In this document: positions 19,618 through 29,475 of the stretch, one piece after another
How the letters are laid out: each line of letters opens with the position of its first letter
Position numbering within the stretch: position 1 is the first letter of the stretch
Source: Angomonas deanei
Lineage: Eukaryota; Euglenozoa; Kinetoplastea; Trypanosomatida; Trypanosomatidae
Length of the DNA: 64,000 nt
Assembly (NCBI GenBank): GCA_903995115.1
Contig: LR877156.1
Coordinates: 62,001-126,000 of the forward strand
Reading direction: 5' to 3'
Position numbers and translations under genes: made by a program
The notes under the pieces: generated by a model
The model's input: the letters and a program-made list of their open reading frames with translations, nothing else
Databases searched by the model: none
Told to the model about the DNA's origin: nothing

Positions 19618-21873
19618 ATGAATAGGGACGAAACTTCCCCAGAAAACAACTCTCGTTCGAGTACCGTGACGGACGGCTCACCAAAGAAAGGTAGTGAGTT
19701 CGCTGTTCCCTCTACAGCGGCAAGGTCCGCCCCCTTCTTTGTGAACCCTTCTTCCAGAGAAGCAGTAGGGAAGACTGCCCCCACCCCGCATAGAGTGTCG
19801 TCCACGGCGAAGGGAAATGAGTTCGACCTACCCGGTCGTCTATTTAGTAAAACTGGCGGCGGGAAGAGGGACAGCATAGGCCACAGGGGTTCCCTGCCGT
19901 CTGTCGTCGGTCCTCCTGGAATGAACTTGGAGGAATCGGCGAACAGTACGAGTGACAAGGGGCCGCTGGGTGGCAAAGCTCCTAGACGGGGGAGCGTGGG
20001 GATGCCAGAGACAGCGCCCCGTGAGCTGCAGCCATTGATGAGCAGCTCCTCGCCTAAAATCATCCCCGACGCGGAGTTCTTTTCCGATATGTTGTTCATG
20101 TGGTTGGGTGTCGAAAGCACAAACTTTTTCGTGTTTAACAAAGCCATTAACCGTTACGAGTCGCGGGATGGCTGGGGCAGTATCTCTCAGAGGGAAGCAC
20201 TCGAGGCGTTCCAGGAGTGTGGTCTGCTCGCCCGCAACCTAGACCGACTATTGCAGAACAACTTTACGGAGAGCTCCTTTTTGCAGCAAAGTTTGCGCAG
20301 CTCTATTCGGCGGCAGTTGACCATGTATCACTATCTCATTGCCTCGGTGAGAGAGCGCAGTCATCCTCCCCTGTCGTACGGGGACTTGGCGGTCCTGCAC
20401 AAGCGGACCCAACCAAAACTGTGGACCATGCACCACGTACTGCAAGAGACGGAGCACGTAAAGGGTGGGGAGTTGGTGTCAAAGCTGCAAATCGTCGTCC
20501 AGCAGGGGTCGAGGCGAATCGCAACACTCCTCTCCGATATCTACATTGAGGCCGTCAGTCCCCTTCTCGGTATGACGGTGGATAGTATTACCAAGGGTGA
20601 GGTCTCCGATCCCTTTAATGAGTTTTTCATCGCCGTCAACCACGCCGTCGAGGACGGCTCGGACTCCTTCTGGACTGCCAAGTTCGCCCTACGACCGGGA
20701 ATGCTCCCGACCACCGTCTCCAACGCACTAGCGGATGATATTTTGTTGGTCACCAAGAATGTTAGTTTCATCCGTCGCTGTTGTAGGGCGAAGCAGTGGC
20801 GCATGGATCCTGCCATCGTCGACGAGGCGAGCAAGTCTGGTTTTCACAACCTGCATCTCGTGGTCAAACACGCTTCTGTGTATAGTAACACGGCGGTGAT
20901 GCGGCTTTTAAAGGAAACCTTTGAGCTAGACGTCGTCCTCCGAATGGTGAATGCCTTCTTGCTCGTCGGGTACGGTGACTTTTATGAACTGCTCATTGAG
21001 AAGTTGAACCCCGTTCTGTCCAAACTCAGTCAGACGGTGTCGGTGTCGCAGGTGCGAGATATTGTGAATAGCACGTTGCTAGAGATCACCCCCTACGCAA
21101 AGCACGTCGCCCCAGAGCGCTTCTCCACCCTCAAGTGTGAGGTCATAAAGGATGATGCCAAGATTGGATGGGACGCATTTGTCATGACCATGTCGCTGCC
21201 CTCCCCGCTCAACTGTCTGTTTGACTACGTGTCGTCCAAGGTGTATCGTCGCCTTTTCCGGATGATGTTCAAGGTGAAGGTGGCGGAGGTGGCGCTGAAA
21301 AAGTCTTGGCGGAGGAGTGTGGAGCTGGACCGATCTATCGCAGAGCTGCACCGCAGTTCCCCCGAGACCGCCGCGTGGCGAGAAGTGGCGGCGGATGCAC
21401 ACCTCATCGGACTTCAGTTGAACCACTTTGTTGGTAATTTGTGGTCGTACTTAGTCGCGGAAGTGTCCACCGTCGCCTGGGACCTTCTCATGAAGGCGGT
21501 GGACCGCTGCGTCACCTTTGACGACCTCCGCATCGCCCACAATGCCTATCTGGCGTACCTCACCCAGCGCTCCCTCCTCCACACGGATTGCTCTTCTATA
21601 CGAATGAACATTGAAAATATACTGACGATTGGCAGAGAATACTGCGGCTGTCAGGCGCTGCTGGTGTCGCTCGTGGAGCGTGGGGCGGGTGACGTCCACA
21701 CGGTACGAACACAGTATCAGAGACTGATGGACAACTTCCAGCTAGAGATATCCTCACTCCTGTCCACCTTGGAGGAGCAGCACCTGCAGTTTGACTTTTT
21801 GAACTTTTTGCTGCTGCGACTCAACTTTAACCGTTACTATCGTGACGTTAATTCTAGCAACACAGACTTTTGA
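19618..21873 (+). CDS. Gamma-tubulin complex protein (GCP3-like)
   Basis: Protein of 751 residues with a disordered Ser/Pro-rich first 140 residues and then a Spc97/Spc98 (GCP) domain. Matching blocks are LLxDIYxxxxSPLLGM, the DPFNEFFI block, ADDILLVTKNVSFIRRCC in the N-terminal GCP part, and CLFDYVSSKVYRRLFRMMFKVK, LNHFVGNLWSYLVAEVS and the final LNFLLLRLNFNRYYRD in the C-terminal gamma-tubulin-binding part. The end resembles GCP3 (RLDFNxxY). The expected role is nucleation of microtubules at basal bodies and spindle poles. The protein is shorter than human GCP3. GCP2 cannot be fully excluded without an alignment. Confidence 0.85.
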   Translation: MNRDETSPENNSRSSTVTDGSPKKGSEFAVPSTAARSAPFFVNPSSREAVGKTAPTPHRVSSTAKGNEFDLPGRLFSKTGGGKRDSIGHRGSLPSVVGPPGMNLEESANSTSDKGPLGGKAPRRGSVGMPETAPRELQPLMSSSSPKIIPDAEFFSDMLFMWLGVESTNFFVFNKAINRYESRDGWGSISQREALEAFQECGLLARNLDRLLQNNFTESSFLQQSLRSSIRRQLTMYHYLIASVRERSHPPLSYGDLAVLHKRTQPKLWTMHHVLQETEHVKGGELVSKLQIVVQQGSRRIATLLSDIYIEAVSPLLGMTVDSITKGEVSDPFNEFFIAVNHAVEDGSDSFWTAKFALRPGMLPTTVSNALADDILLVTKNVSFIRRCCRAKQWRMDPAIVDEASKSGFHNLHLVVKHASVYSNTAVMRLLKETFELDVVLRMVNAFLLVGYGDFYELLIEKLNPVLSKLSQTVSVSQVRDIVNSTLLEITPYAKHVAPERFSTLKCEVIKDDAKIGWDAFVMTMSLPSPLNCLFDYVSSKVYRRLFRMMFKVKVAEVALKKSWRRSVELDRSIAELHRSSPETAAWREVAADAHLIGLQLNHFVGNLWSYLVAEVSTVAWDLLMKAVDRCVTFDDLRIAHNAYLAYLTQRSLLHTDCSSIRMNIENILTIGREYCGCQALLVSLVERGAGDVHTVRTQYQRLMDNFQLEISSLLSTLEEQHLQFDFLNFLLLRLNFNRYYRDVNSSNTDF

Positions 21874-22101
21874 GGGACAGGCCTTCTTGGAAAATTATTT
21901 TGCGCTCTCATAGACATACAAGTTCACATAGAGGAATAGATCCGGTATCATTTTTCCATTATTGTTTTATTTTTTTTGTGTAATGCCCAAAAGGAATTAG
22001 TATGCACCTGTTTGATTGATTTGTTATCCACTAATATACTTCTTTTCGTTCTCTCTTTCTCCGAAAAGTTTTTCGTTTATTTCGCGCATACTCACTTAAA
22101 A

Positions 22102-23055
22102 ATGAACTACGAAGGCTCCCTTCTCGGTCACCGCAACTGGATCACCTCCCTTGCGTGCCCCCAGCAGACGGACTCCCACATCAAGGTTGTGTCCACTTCC
22201 CGTGATAACACCTGCATCACCTGGAAGGCCAACCCCAACCGCCACGACAAGGATGACGCCTATGCCATCCCTGAGCACCGCCTGGAGGGCCACACTGGAT
22301 TCGTGTCCAGCGTCTCTCTCGCCCACAACAGCGAGTACGAGTTCGGCGTCACCGGCTCCTGGGATCACTCCCTCCGCCTGTGGAACCTCCGCACCGGCCA
22401 GTGCCAGCACAAGTACATCAAGCACACCAAGGATGTGCTCGCCGTCGCCTTCTCCCCTGATGACCGCCAGATCGTCTCCGCTGGTCGCGATAACATCATC
22501 CACGTCTGGAACATCAAGGGTGAGTGCGTCCACTCCTTCGAGAACAACCGCCACACCGACTGGATCAGCAGCCTCTGCTTCTCCCCCAACGCCGCCAAGC
22601 CCATCGTCGTCTCCGGCAGCTGGGACACCACCGTCAAGGTGTGGGACATCACCAGCGGTAAGTGCGAGCGCACCCTGGTGGACAAGAAGGACCAGCCCGA
22701 GTACATCACCTCCGTCACCGTCTCCCCTGATGGTTCCCTCTGCGCCTCCGGCGGTAAGGACGGCTTTGCCCGCCTGTGGGACATCACCAGCGAGGACCTC
22801 CTCTTCAAGATCAACGTTGGGTTCCCCATCAACCAGATTGCCTTCTCCCCCAACCGCTTCTGGATGAGCGTCGCCTGCGGAAACCTCGTCCGCATCTACG
22901 ACCTCGAGTCCAAGAACCTCGTTGTGGAGCTCGCCCCCAACTCCGCCCGCTATGCCGAGTGCACCTGCCTCGCCTGGTCCGCGGACGGTGACACCGTGTA
23001 CTCTGGTTACACCGATGGCGTCATCTGCGCCTGGTCCGTCAACAACACCGAGTAA
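22102..23055 (+). CDS. RACK1: RACK1 (LACK-type) WD-repeat ribosomal scaffold
   Basis: Seven-bladed WD40 protein of 317 residues that binds the 40S subunit near the mRNA exit and acts as a signalling scaffold. Repeated GH/WD-type units are visible (HTGFVSSVSLAHNSE, SWDHSLRLWNLRTG, TKDVLAVAFSPDDRQIVSAGRDN, SWDTTVKVWDITSGK). The opening MNYEGSLLGHRNWITSLACPQ closely follows Leishmania LACK. A longer in-frame ATG at 21976 would add a Phe/Leu-rich leader derived from the pyrimidine tract and is rejected. Codon bias is strong, as in HSP70 and eS17. HSP70 close by recalls the arrangement in Leishmania. Confidence 0.97.
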   Translation: MNYEGSLLGHRNWITSLACPQQTDSHIKVVSTSRDNTCITWKANPNRHDKDDAYAIPEHRLEGHTGFVSSVSLAHNSEYEFGVTGSWDHSLRLWNLRTGQCQHKYIKHTKDVLAVAFSPDDRQIVSAGRDNIIHVWNIKGECVHSFENNRHTDWISSLCFSPNAAKPIVVSGSWDTTVKVWDITSGKCERTLVDKKDQPEYITSVTVSPDGSLCASGGKDGFARLWDITSEDLLFKINVGFPINQIAFSPNRFWMSVACGNLVRIYDLESKNLVVELAPNSARYAECTCLAWSADGDTVYSGYTDGVICAWSVNNTE

Positions 23056-23503
23056 AGAAAAAGAAAATAATGAAAGCTATTTTAATGTTTACCCTTTCCT
23101 TCACAGTATATTCCTTTACTGGATGGTGGGTAAAAAGCTTTTTTTTATTTTTTTGTTTTTTAAGTGACATTTTTAATAGTGGACTATCCTACTTTTTTTT
23201 TAAGCATTTCACTGGCGGGATACTAATTCGTAGTATTGACCTGATGTGGTGCGGGGGGATAGATGCGTGATATAAAGCAAAGAAAAAACAATTTTAATTT
23301 TATTCTTTTCCACTTCAACCAAAAAAAAAAAATGCTGAACGAATGAAAATCGGGTGCCCGACTGTTCTGTGCCGTTATATCGGTAGGTATTTTTATATTT
23401 TTTCTTTTCTCTCCAATTCGTCTTTTTTTTTTTTTTTGCGATAGTATTATCGAACGTTCCACGTTTGTTTTTCACTCTCATTTGCATAAAAAAAAAAAAA
23501 GAA
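23056..23503 (+). other. Spacer RACK1 to LYR/AlgH gene
   Basis: AT-rich with several T- and A-runs (near 23140, 23195, 23320, 23425, 23490). It probably contains the RACK1 3' UTR and the next acceptor (T-run at 23424-23438). No gene seen on either strand. Confidence 0.55.
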
Positions 23504-25073
23504 ATGTTTCGTAGTGTATTCCTAAAAGAGGCCAGTAAAAAAGCGACGACCAGCCCTGTACTGTCCCCCTGTAGTCATCCACTCCCTCTACCGTAGGCTG
23601 TACCGTGAGGTGTATCTGTTGGATCGCGACCCCATCGCGAAGATACTGCTGCCTCTCACCAAGGAGTTGCAGGAGGTGGTACCCCAGCTGTCCACCCTGT
23701 ACGTCCCCAATGGGGTCAAGTATGTGGACGTGTTGCGAAAGGTGTTTGCGGAGTCGACGGATGGGAAGCACGTCACGGTGGCTTTTAATGCACTCAACCG
23801 ACTGCGCGTGCACAGAGAAAACTTAGCAGACAAGCGTGGTATTATACAGAAGGATAAGGCTCAGATGCTTTCCATGCTGAAGAAGCAAAGTCCAGAACAG
23901 AAAAAGTTATATAGGGCGGAGTGTCTGCCGGTGCGCAAGTCGGACGGGGCGCCACGCTACGTACCAATGACCAACACGGTCCCCACCCGTGTTATCCTAC
24001 GTCCCTCCTCCAGGGATGTGGAGCTGGAGGAAGGGACCGTCCTCGTCGCCCACCCCCTCTCCTCCACCCACGTCGACCGCCGAGTGCTGATGATTACGGA
24101 GAAGAATGCGATGGTGACCAGTGCGGTGGTGTTAGACCTCCAGTACACGTACCCCCTCTCCCGGGGCAACCCCATGTTCCCGGAGGTATTCTGGGGACAC
24201 GAGGTGTTTGATGGGGGATTTAGTCAAATTGGGTTCACGATGCCACCGACGGCACAAATCGTGATCCTCCATACGCTCTCCCCGGAAGGGGTGCCCAGTG
24301 CGGCGGAGGCCCCTTCCACCTATCGACGGTGGCTGAAGTGGGGAGAGGGGGAGGCGAGCAAGGAGGGGAAGGAGCTGGGGGCGGCGGAGCAACACCTCGC
24401 CTTCTGCAAACCGCTCATTCGCGGTCGCACCTTCGAGGACGGTACGGTGGAGCCCACCCTGTACCTCTCCAAGACGGAAGCCCTCCCCTACCTCGCCTCG
24501 CTCGCCCCCGGGCAGCTGCGGTCCTCGCTGCGGGTCTTCTGGGGCTGCATGCGGTGGCCGACTAGTCAGATTGAGGCGGAGGTCCTCAACGGACACTGGA
24601 TCCCACTGCGGGTGTCGCCCTCCTTCTTCAAGGCCTACAAGGTATCCCCCCACGCGGAGGAGGACCGCTTCCCCACCGCCGATGAGCTAGGGGAGACCAA
24701 GAAGACGAGGGCGCGGCGCTACGGGGCGGATATTTCCCTCCCGCAGTCCTTCCCACCCGACCAAATCCTACGGCGGCGGGAGTGTCTGTGGGATGAGCTC
24801 ATGTTCGCCCTCGGAGGGGAGTACACCACGCTGGTGGGCTGCTCTAACCCTTTCTCTGGTCTGCCAGAGACCTCCCCGCATATCCTCTCCTCCACCCTCT
24901 TTCTGGAGCCGCCGGTAGGGCAGCCCAGCGAGGAGGGCGCGGAGGGGTGGCAGGAGGCCAAGGACGCAGCGGAGCCAGTCTCTACTGTCAAACCCGAGGA
25001 GGACAAAGAGGCGAGCACAGACAACAAAAAGAGCGATGATGTGGATAACGAAGAGGACAAGAAGGAGAAGTGA
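23504..25073 (+). CDS. LYR-motif plus AlgH/UPF0301-like protein, frame-broken at the 5' end
   Basis: The main frame has no ATG near its beginning. It is open from about 23526 and reads HSLYRRLYREVYLLDRDP, an LYR-type opening, up to about residue 80. A central domain then matches AlgH/UPF0301 (DUF179): GTVLVAHPLSST, RRVLMITEKNAMVTSAVVLDLQYTYPLS, EVFDGG, IVILHTLSPEG. The tail is Lys/Glu/Asp-rich. The only plausible start, ATG 23504 after an A-run, is one frame off and gives MFRSVFLKEASKKATTSP, which looks like a mitochondrial presequence. An indel between 23530 and 23585 would unite them. LYR proteins act in Fe-S and respiratory-complex assembly; AlgH function is poorly known. Confidence 0.65.
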
Positions 25074-25278
25074 GGACGAAAAACACACTACCTTATTGAA
25101 ATACTATTATTATTATTATATCACAGCACTTTAAAAAAAAAAAAATTACTGTTATTGTTTTAGTGACTTGTAAGCTATGCTTTTCTGCAATCCCGCAAAC
25201 ACCAGGCGCTAATCGTTTTCCTTTCTCCCATACTTTCTCACCATAGTACAGCATTGGTATAACCAAGGAACGGCTAAG

Positions 25279-25599
25279 ATGGATCACGATCGAACGCTCT
25301 TCCTTCGCATCGATACCCCGGATAAGTATCAGGCCCGTAAAAAAGAAATCACCATCGTCCCTAGCTGTCCCGCGAGCGGTGACGGCTACCAGGCGTACCC
25401 CGCCTCCTTCACGGTGAGTGAGCTGATGCGCGCGCTAGAGTCGGCGGACGGCGGAGGTGGCACCTACTACGTGAGTGTGGAGCGCATTTCGTATGGGTTC
25501 ATCCTTAGTCCCCATCTCACCTTAGGCTCCGTGTACGACACCTACGCCAAGGAGGACAGTGTCGTCCTGCGGGTAACGCCAGAGATATTTAGTGGTTAG
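25279..25599 (+). CDS. Small ubiquitin-fold protein, ATG12-like candidate
   Basis: Protein of 106 residues ending in a free Gly (EIFSG). The last 40 residues, SYGFILSPHLTLGSVYDTYAKEDSVVLRV, align by eye with the end of ATG12 (NQSFAPSPDQEVGTLYECF...LVLHY...WG): SP, Gly, aromatic and hydrophobic positions coincide. ATG12 is conjugated through its terminal Gly to ATG5 in autophagosome formation, and trypanosomatids have a divergent ATG12. The N-terminal half has beta-strand-like segments (LFLRIDTP, KKEITIVPS) with a Gly-rich loop. Other ubiquitin-like families (ATG8, UFM1) fit less well. The call rests on short similarity only. Confidence 0.5.
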   Translation: MDHDRTLFLRIDTPDKYQARKKEITIVPSCPASGDGYQAYPASFTVSELMRALESADGGGGTYYVSVERISYGFILSPHLTLGSVYDTYAKEDSVVLRVTPEIFSG

Positions 25600-25773
25600 G
25601 AGGGAGGATACCATACCGCTTCTCTTTATCAAAGACATCTGTAGGACTGTCGTCTTGTGTTGTCCGCATGGCAAAAAAAAAAAGAGCGGGGGAAATATTA
25701 TATTTCTTACACGCACCCCCTATTTTCAATTTTACTTCTACTTGTAAAAGTTATCCGACACAAAAGAATCCAA

Positions 25774-26574
25774 ATGCGAGCCTCCCTGTGGCGACGGTGT
25801 GCCTTCAGCGGTCCCCTCGTCTCCCTGCGCTACGCCCCCTCTGTTGTGCAGCCACCGATGGAAGAGGTGGTGGGGAAAGGGGTGAAGGACATTCCGGAGC
25901 ATTATGTCACCGCCTATGTGCTGCCGGAGGTGATCACGAAGGAGGAGGAGGCGGCCCTGCTGGGGTTTGCCTCTCCGTGGTTTGACCGGTTAGAGTTCAA
26001 CGACGGTCATGTGGATGGACTTATACACCACTACAAGGAGTTCTACCGTAGTTATGCGAACGACATTGTGGCCGCCGCTAGTGGGGAGGAGGGCCGACTC
26101 GTGCAGCAGGCACTGGCCAAGGTGCGCCACCTCGCCTGCACCTACCTACCACACATACCAATAGACGATCGGGTGCACTTTCTGCGCCTGGCGGGGAGCG
26201 GCTTTATCCGCTCGCACGTCGATGAGAATCGCAACTCCAGCGGAATCATTGGCGGACTGTGTTTGAATGCAGCGCGGGTGATGTCCCTCACCAATGAAAA
26301 GTACCCCGGTGAGAAGGTGGAGCTACTGCTGGCCCCTCGGTGCTTCTACGCGATTATCGGTCGCGCCAGGTACGACTGGGCACACAGCGTGGATTGGATC
26401 AAGGACGACGAGGAACACATCCAACGCATCAAAAAGAGTTTAGTGGTGGAGGGGACGCCGATTGAGTATGACGGGAAGGTGACGCCTTTCAAGCGGTACG
26501 ACCGCACCGCGATTATCTTCCGTGGACTGTCTCCCATGCAATTGCTAGCACACCGCATGCGTCAAAAGGGTTAA
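25774..26574 (+). CDS. ALKBH7-like 2-oxoglutarate/Fe(II) dioxygenase
   Basis: AlkB-family protein of 266 residues. The iron ligands are visible: His148-x-Asp150 in RSHVDENRNSS and a distal His near 204 in ARYDWAHSVDW. The 2-oxoglutarate Arg lies in RYDRTAIIFRGL. The stretch SSGIIGGLCLNAARVMSL...GEKVELLLAPRCFYAIIGRARYDWAH follows ALKBH7 closely (IAGLSLLSPSVMRL...[24 protein letters not shown]). ALKBH7 is mitochondrial, and the N-terminus here (MRASLWRRCAFSGPLVSLRYA) is a good presequence. The longer frame from 25657 precedes the acceptor AG near 25750. Its substrate is not known from sequence. Confidence 0.82.
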   Translation: MRASLWRRCAFSGPLVSLRYAPSVVQPPMEEVVGKGVKDIPEHYVTAYVLPEVITKEEEAALLGFASPWFDRLEFNDGHVDGLIHHYKEFYRSYANDIVAAASGEEGRLVQQALAKVRHLACTYLPHIPIDDRVHFLRLAGSGFIRSHVDENRNSSGIIGGLCLNAARVMSLTNEKYPGEKVELLLAPRCFYAIIGRARYDWAHSVDWIKDDEEHIQRIKKSLVVEGTPIEYDGKVTPFKRYDRTAIIFRGLSPMQLLAHRMRQKG

Positions 26575-26747
26575 ACAACACAAAAAAAAGAGTAAAATCT
26601 GTAATAATCTTTTCGTGTGAAGTTTTGTTTTTTGGGATGGCAGTGTGAATTTAATAAATAATCATTATAATCCCTTCTCGCTATTATTATTTTTAATTTT
26701 AATCAAGTGTATATTTATATATCGAATTAACTACTAGTTAGAAGTGC

Positions 26748-27419
26748 ATGACACAGTTGCCAGAGCAGAAGCCGTTAGGGTATACATTAACGGAACGAGA
26801 AGAAATATGTTTCGCCCTCGCGACAGACGTGTGTGAAGGATCGGCCCATTATGTGTCAGCTGTGCGAGACCGAATGGGAGGCGATGGGTATCTGCGAGTG
26901 GTGTACGGGATTGAGGCGGAACAGGCGAGTGTGGAGCGGGTGACGTGCGCTAGCCTGCTGGGCACCTCGGAGCCACTGTATCATCTTCTCACGCAGCAGT
27001 CGACCACCCCCACCGCCGCCCCGTGCTGGCTGACGGTACGACTAGAGGACGGGTGCATCCTGCACCACTGTCTGTTCACGATCGACGCCGACCACCAGGA
27101 GCCGCAGCAGTTCGTGGGGACGGTCGTGGTGGAGGGGGGGACCGCGCCGGTAGTGCCAGCCCCGACACCAGACGATGTGCTGCCGCTGCCCCCTCTTCCG
27201 CACCTCAAAGGGTTCAACTCTCCCAGTCCAGCCAACCCGCCACCGCTGTCTCGGCGACGGGAGCCGTCCACGTCCGCCCCAGCGGATTGGGTCTCCACCC
27301 CCAAGAGAGAGACGTCCCGCCGACCCGACAGCGCGAGGCGACGGTCGTCGGCGTATAGGGATGAATTATGGGAAAGAGCAGACTCCGCCATGTCGCATGG
27401 GGGTCTGGTGTATCGGTAA
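26748..27419 (+). CDS. Hypothetical protein with Pro/Ser-rich C-terminus
   Basis: Protein of 223 residues. The first 130 residues look globular (YTLTEREEICFALATDV, DGYLRVVYGIEAEQ, CWLTVRLEDGCILHHCLFTID). The rest is Pro-rich, then Arg/Ser-rich (PPPLSRRREPSTS, SRRPDSARRRSSAYR), typical of a disordered, phosphorylated tail. No family recognised. It is in the same polycistron as ALKBH7-like and GAA1-like genes. Confidence 0.55.
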   Translation: MTQLPEQKPLGYTLTEREEICFALATDVCEGSAHYVSAVRDRMGGDGYLRVVYGIEAEQASVERVTCASLLGTSEPLYHLLTQQSTTPTAAPCWLTVRLEDGCILHHCLFTIDADHQEPQQFVGTVVVEGGTAPVVPAPTPDDVLPLPPLPHLKGFNSPSPANPPPLSRRREPSTSAPADWVSTPKRETSRRPDSARRRSSAYRDELWERADSAMSHGGLVYR

Positions 27420-27691
27420 GAGAGATATTTTTTTTTTTTTTAGACAAGTCGCTGTTCGAGTTACATAAAGTAGAAACTAGATTTATTTGTTTTCTATGCG
27501 TACTCATGCCGTTCGTTTTTCTCTTTAGGTTTATGATATATGTTATTATGTTTACTGGCGCACAATCGAGGGTATAGTCATAAATCAAAAAAAAAAAAAA
27601 AAAAACTTTAATTTTTGTTTCGTTCTTCTCTATGTTTTTCAAAGGAAACAACAACAAAAAAGTATTCTTCATAGCTCCTCTAGACCCGCAC

Positions 27692-29107
27692 ATGGAATCA
27701 AAGCAGGTTATCATTCGACTCGGTAGGTGGATACAGAGCAGGGGGAGCTGGCTGGCCCCTGTATTCTTTTTAGGCGCTGTCTTTCTATTTCTTTACCTTC
27801 CCATGTACGAATCTAAATTCATTGTCATGGACGAAAACAGTTTACAGGTGAACCGCGGTTTTAAGGCGCCCTCCATGGCGAGCATGGACACCACACCCAA
27901 GTGGCGAGAGAGACTCGTCCGCGGGCGCCATGCCAACGGGGGGGAGGTGGTGGCGGTGTACGTCAGTCTCCAGGCACCCGCGTCGATCGCGATGGCGAAT
28001 ACGATCATCAACACCATCACCAAAAACAATCCCTACGGGTGTGATGTCCACTTTTTCTTTTTTGACGAGGAGGACCCCTCTCCGATGCCAACGCCTGCCG
28101 TGTTCGCCCGCGCGTCGCTTGTCTTCCGTTTTAGAGATTTCGACCACCTCATTTGTTTCGACTCCTTCGGTAAGAATGGCGGTCAGCCCAACCGCGACTT
28201 GGCCTCCGTCGTCTCGCTCGCCAGCTACGAACTATCGCTCTCCCCCATCTGCGACTCCCCTGGTGTCGCCAGGAGGTCCAAGGACAAGGTGAACAGCTTT
28301 GTCTACTCGCTTGAGCAATCGGTCAAGGCATGCACCCACCCCAAGCGGTGGCACTCGCTCCCCTCCAACACCATCTCCTTCCACACCAGCCCCTTCCGTG
28401 CTTCGCAGTCGCAGAAGAACACCGGGGCGACCTACGCCAAGGCGGTCATGTACATGATCAGCAAGCTGGACCACCTCGAGGAGGACTTCCACCACGCCGC
28501 CCACTCCTGGATGAGCGTCGACCAGCACAACTACGTCGCCTTCAACGCGATGCAGTTCATCATCATACTCGGCACGGCGAGCTGTGTCGCGGTGGGGTAC
28601 GGGGTGTACCAGAAGAAAGGCGTCAGTTTGTCGCCGTGGCTTGTGGCGCTGCCGGGCGCTGGTTTTCTGCTGACCGCCGCGAGACACGTCGCCGGGGATG
28701 TTGGGATTGTGCTGCTCTCCGTGGCGTTGGTGCTCCTCTACGGGACGATGGACTACAGTTGTATTCTTGTCGTGTCCGTGTCCATCATTTTCATGCCCCT
28801 CTCCATCGGTTTCCAGCCGGCGATGGGTGTCCTTGGCGCCCTGGCGATCCCAATCCAGGCAATTTGGTTGGCGGAGATGGGGCTGGTGCAAAATGTCGTG
28901 GCGCAGCTCCTCGGGTTTGTTATTTCGTGGGTCGTCTTTTACTACTTTTATGTGGTACTGGACACCCCTCTGGTGGCGACACAAGACTTTGCGAATGCTT
29001 ACATTTGTATTTGCATTTACCCAACCGCGGTCTGGGTGTCGAGCAGGCTCGTGAACAGACTGTTTTTCTCGGGCAAGTCAAGGCGGAATGTGCACAATAG
29101 TAAGTGA
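27692..29107 (+). CDS. GAA1: GPI transamidase subunit GAA1-like membrane protein
   Basis: Protein of about 471 residues. A first TM span (about 20-40, LAPVFFLGAVFLFLYLP) is followed by a lumenal domain with CFDSFGKNGGQPNRDLASVV, which recalls the Gaa1 NGxxPNLDLxN signature, and by EEDFHHAAHSWMSVDQHNYVAF, the usual lead into the C-terminal membrane part. Several TM helices follow between about 295 and 455. GAA1 is part of the ER complex that attaches GPI anchors to proteins, essential for kinetoplastid surface coats. An ATG at 27632 precedes the acceptor AGs (27643-27674), so 27692 is preferred. It is shorter than animal GAA1. Last gene of the left block. Confidence 0.72.
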   Translation: MESKQVIIRLGRWIQSRGSWLAPVFFLGAVFLFLYLPMYESKFIVMDENSLQVNRGFKAPSMASMDTTPKWRERLVRGRHANGGEVVAVYVSLQAPASIAMANTIINTITKNNPYGCDVHFFFFDEEDPSPMPTPAVFARASLVFRFRDFDHLICFDSFGKNGGQPNRDLASVVSLASYELSLSPICDSPGVARRSKDKVNSFVYSLEQSVKACTHPKRWHSLPSNTISFHTSPFRASQSQKNTGATYAKAVMYMISKLDHLEEDFHHAAHSWMSVDQHNYVAFNAMQFIIILGTASCVAVGYGVYQKKGVSLSPWLVALPGAGFLLTAARHVAGDVGIVLLSVALVLLYGTMDYSCILVVSVSIIFMPLSIGFQPAMGVLGALAIPIQAIWLAEMGLVQNVVAQLLGFVISWVVFYYFYVVLDTPLVATQDFANAYICICIYPTAVWVSSRLVNRLFFSGKSRRNVHNSK

Positions 29108-29475
29108 ATTAAAACCAAAAATTGCGTTAGAAGAAAAAAAATGTTTTGGTCCTTTTTTGTCCCTGTTCCCCTCCTCCCGGCATCATCGCCCCTCCCTCTT
29201 CCCCTAATCACCAGCGCCGCCCCCTTCCGCCGGTAGCCCAGGGCTGGCAAATCGGCTAGGGCGAAGAAGACCGCCCCCCTCGGCTGGCCGCCATGGGGAA
29301 GGGAGTATAGGAGAGAAGCCTAAGGAGTGGAACTAAGCGGAGAAGGAGGAGGGCATGTTAGGCAGCGGAAAGGAAAGCACGAAAACAAAACAGCACAGAG
29401 AAAAAGATAAACACGCGGCATTTATTTTACGTGATCAAAAGAAGAAAATGGTCTCTTTAAGAAAGGATATTCCTA
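29108..29475. other. Convergent strand-switch region
   Basis: The + strand block ends at 29107 and the - strand block ends at 29476, so transcription converges here. The middle (about 29160-29290) is GC-rich, unlike every other spacer in the window, and has short inverted repeats (AGCCC-A-GGGCT near 29235; GGGCG...CGCCC near 29259-29275). I looked for tRNA box B sequences (GGTTCGAATCC type) on both strands and saw none. In kinetoplastids such sites are transcription termination zones. Confidence 0.75.

Noticed and set aside
29108-29475. tRNA or other RNA gene at the strand switch
   Set aside because: No box A/box B sequence or cloverleaf found by eye on either strand.
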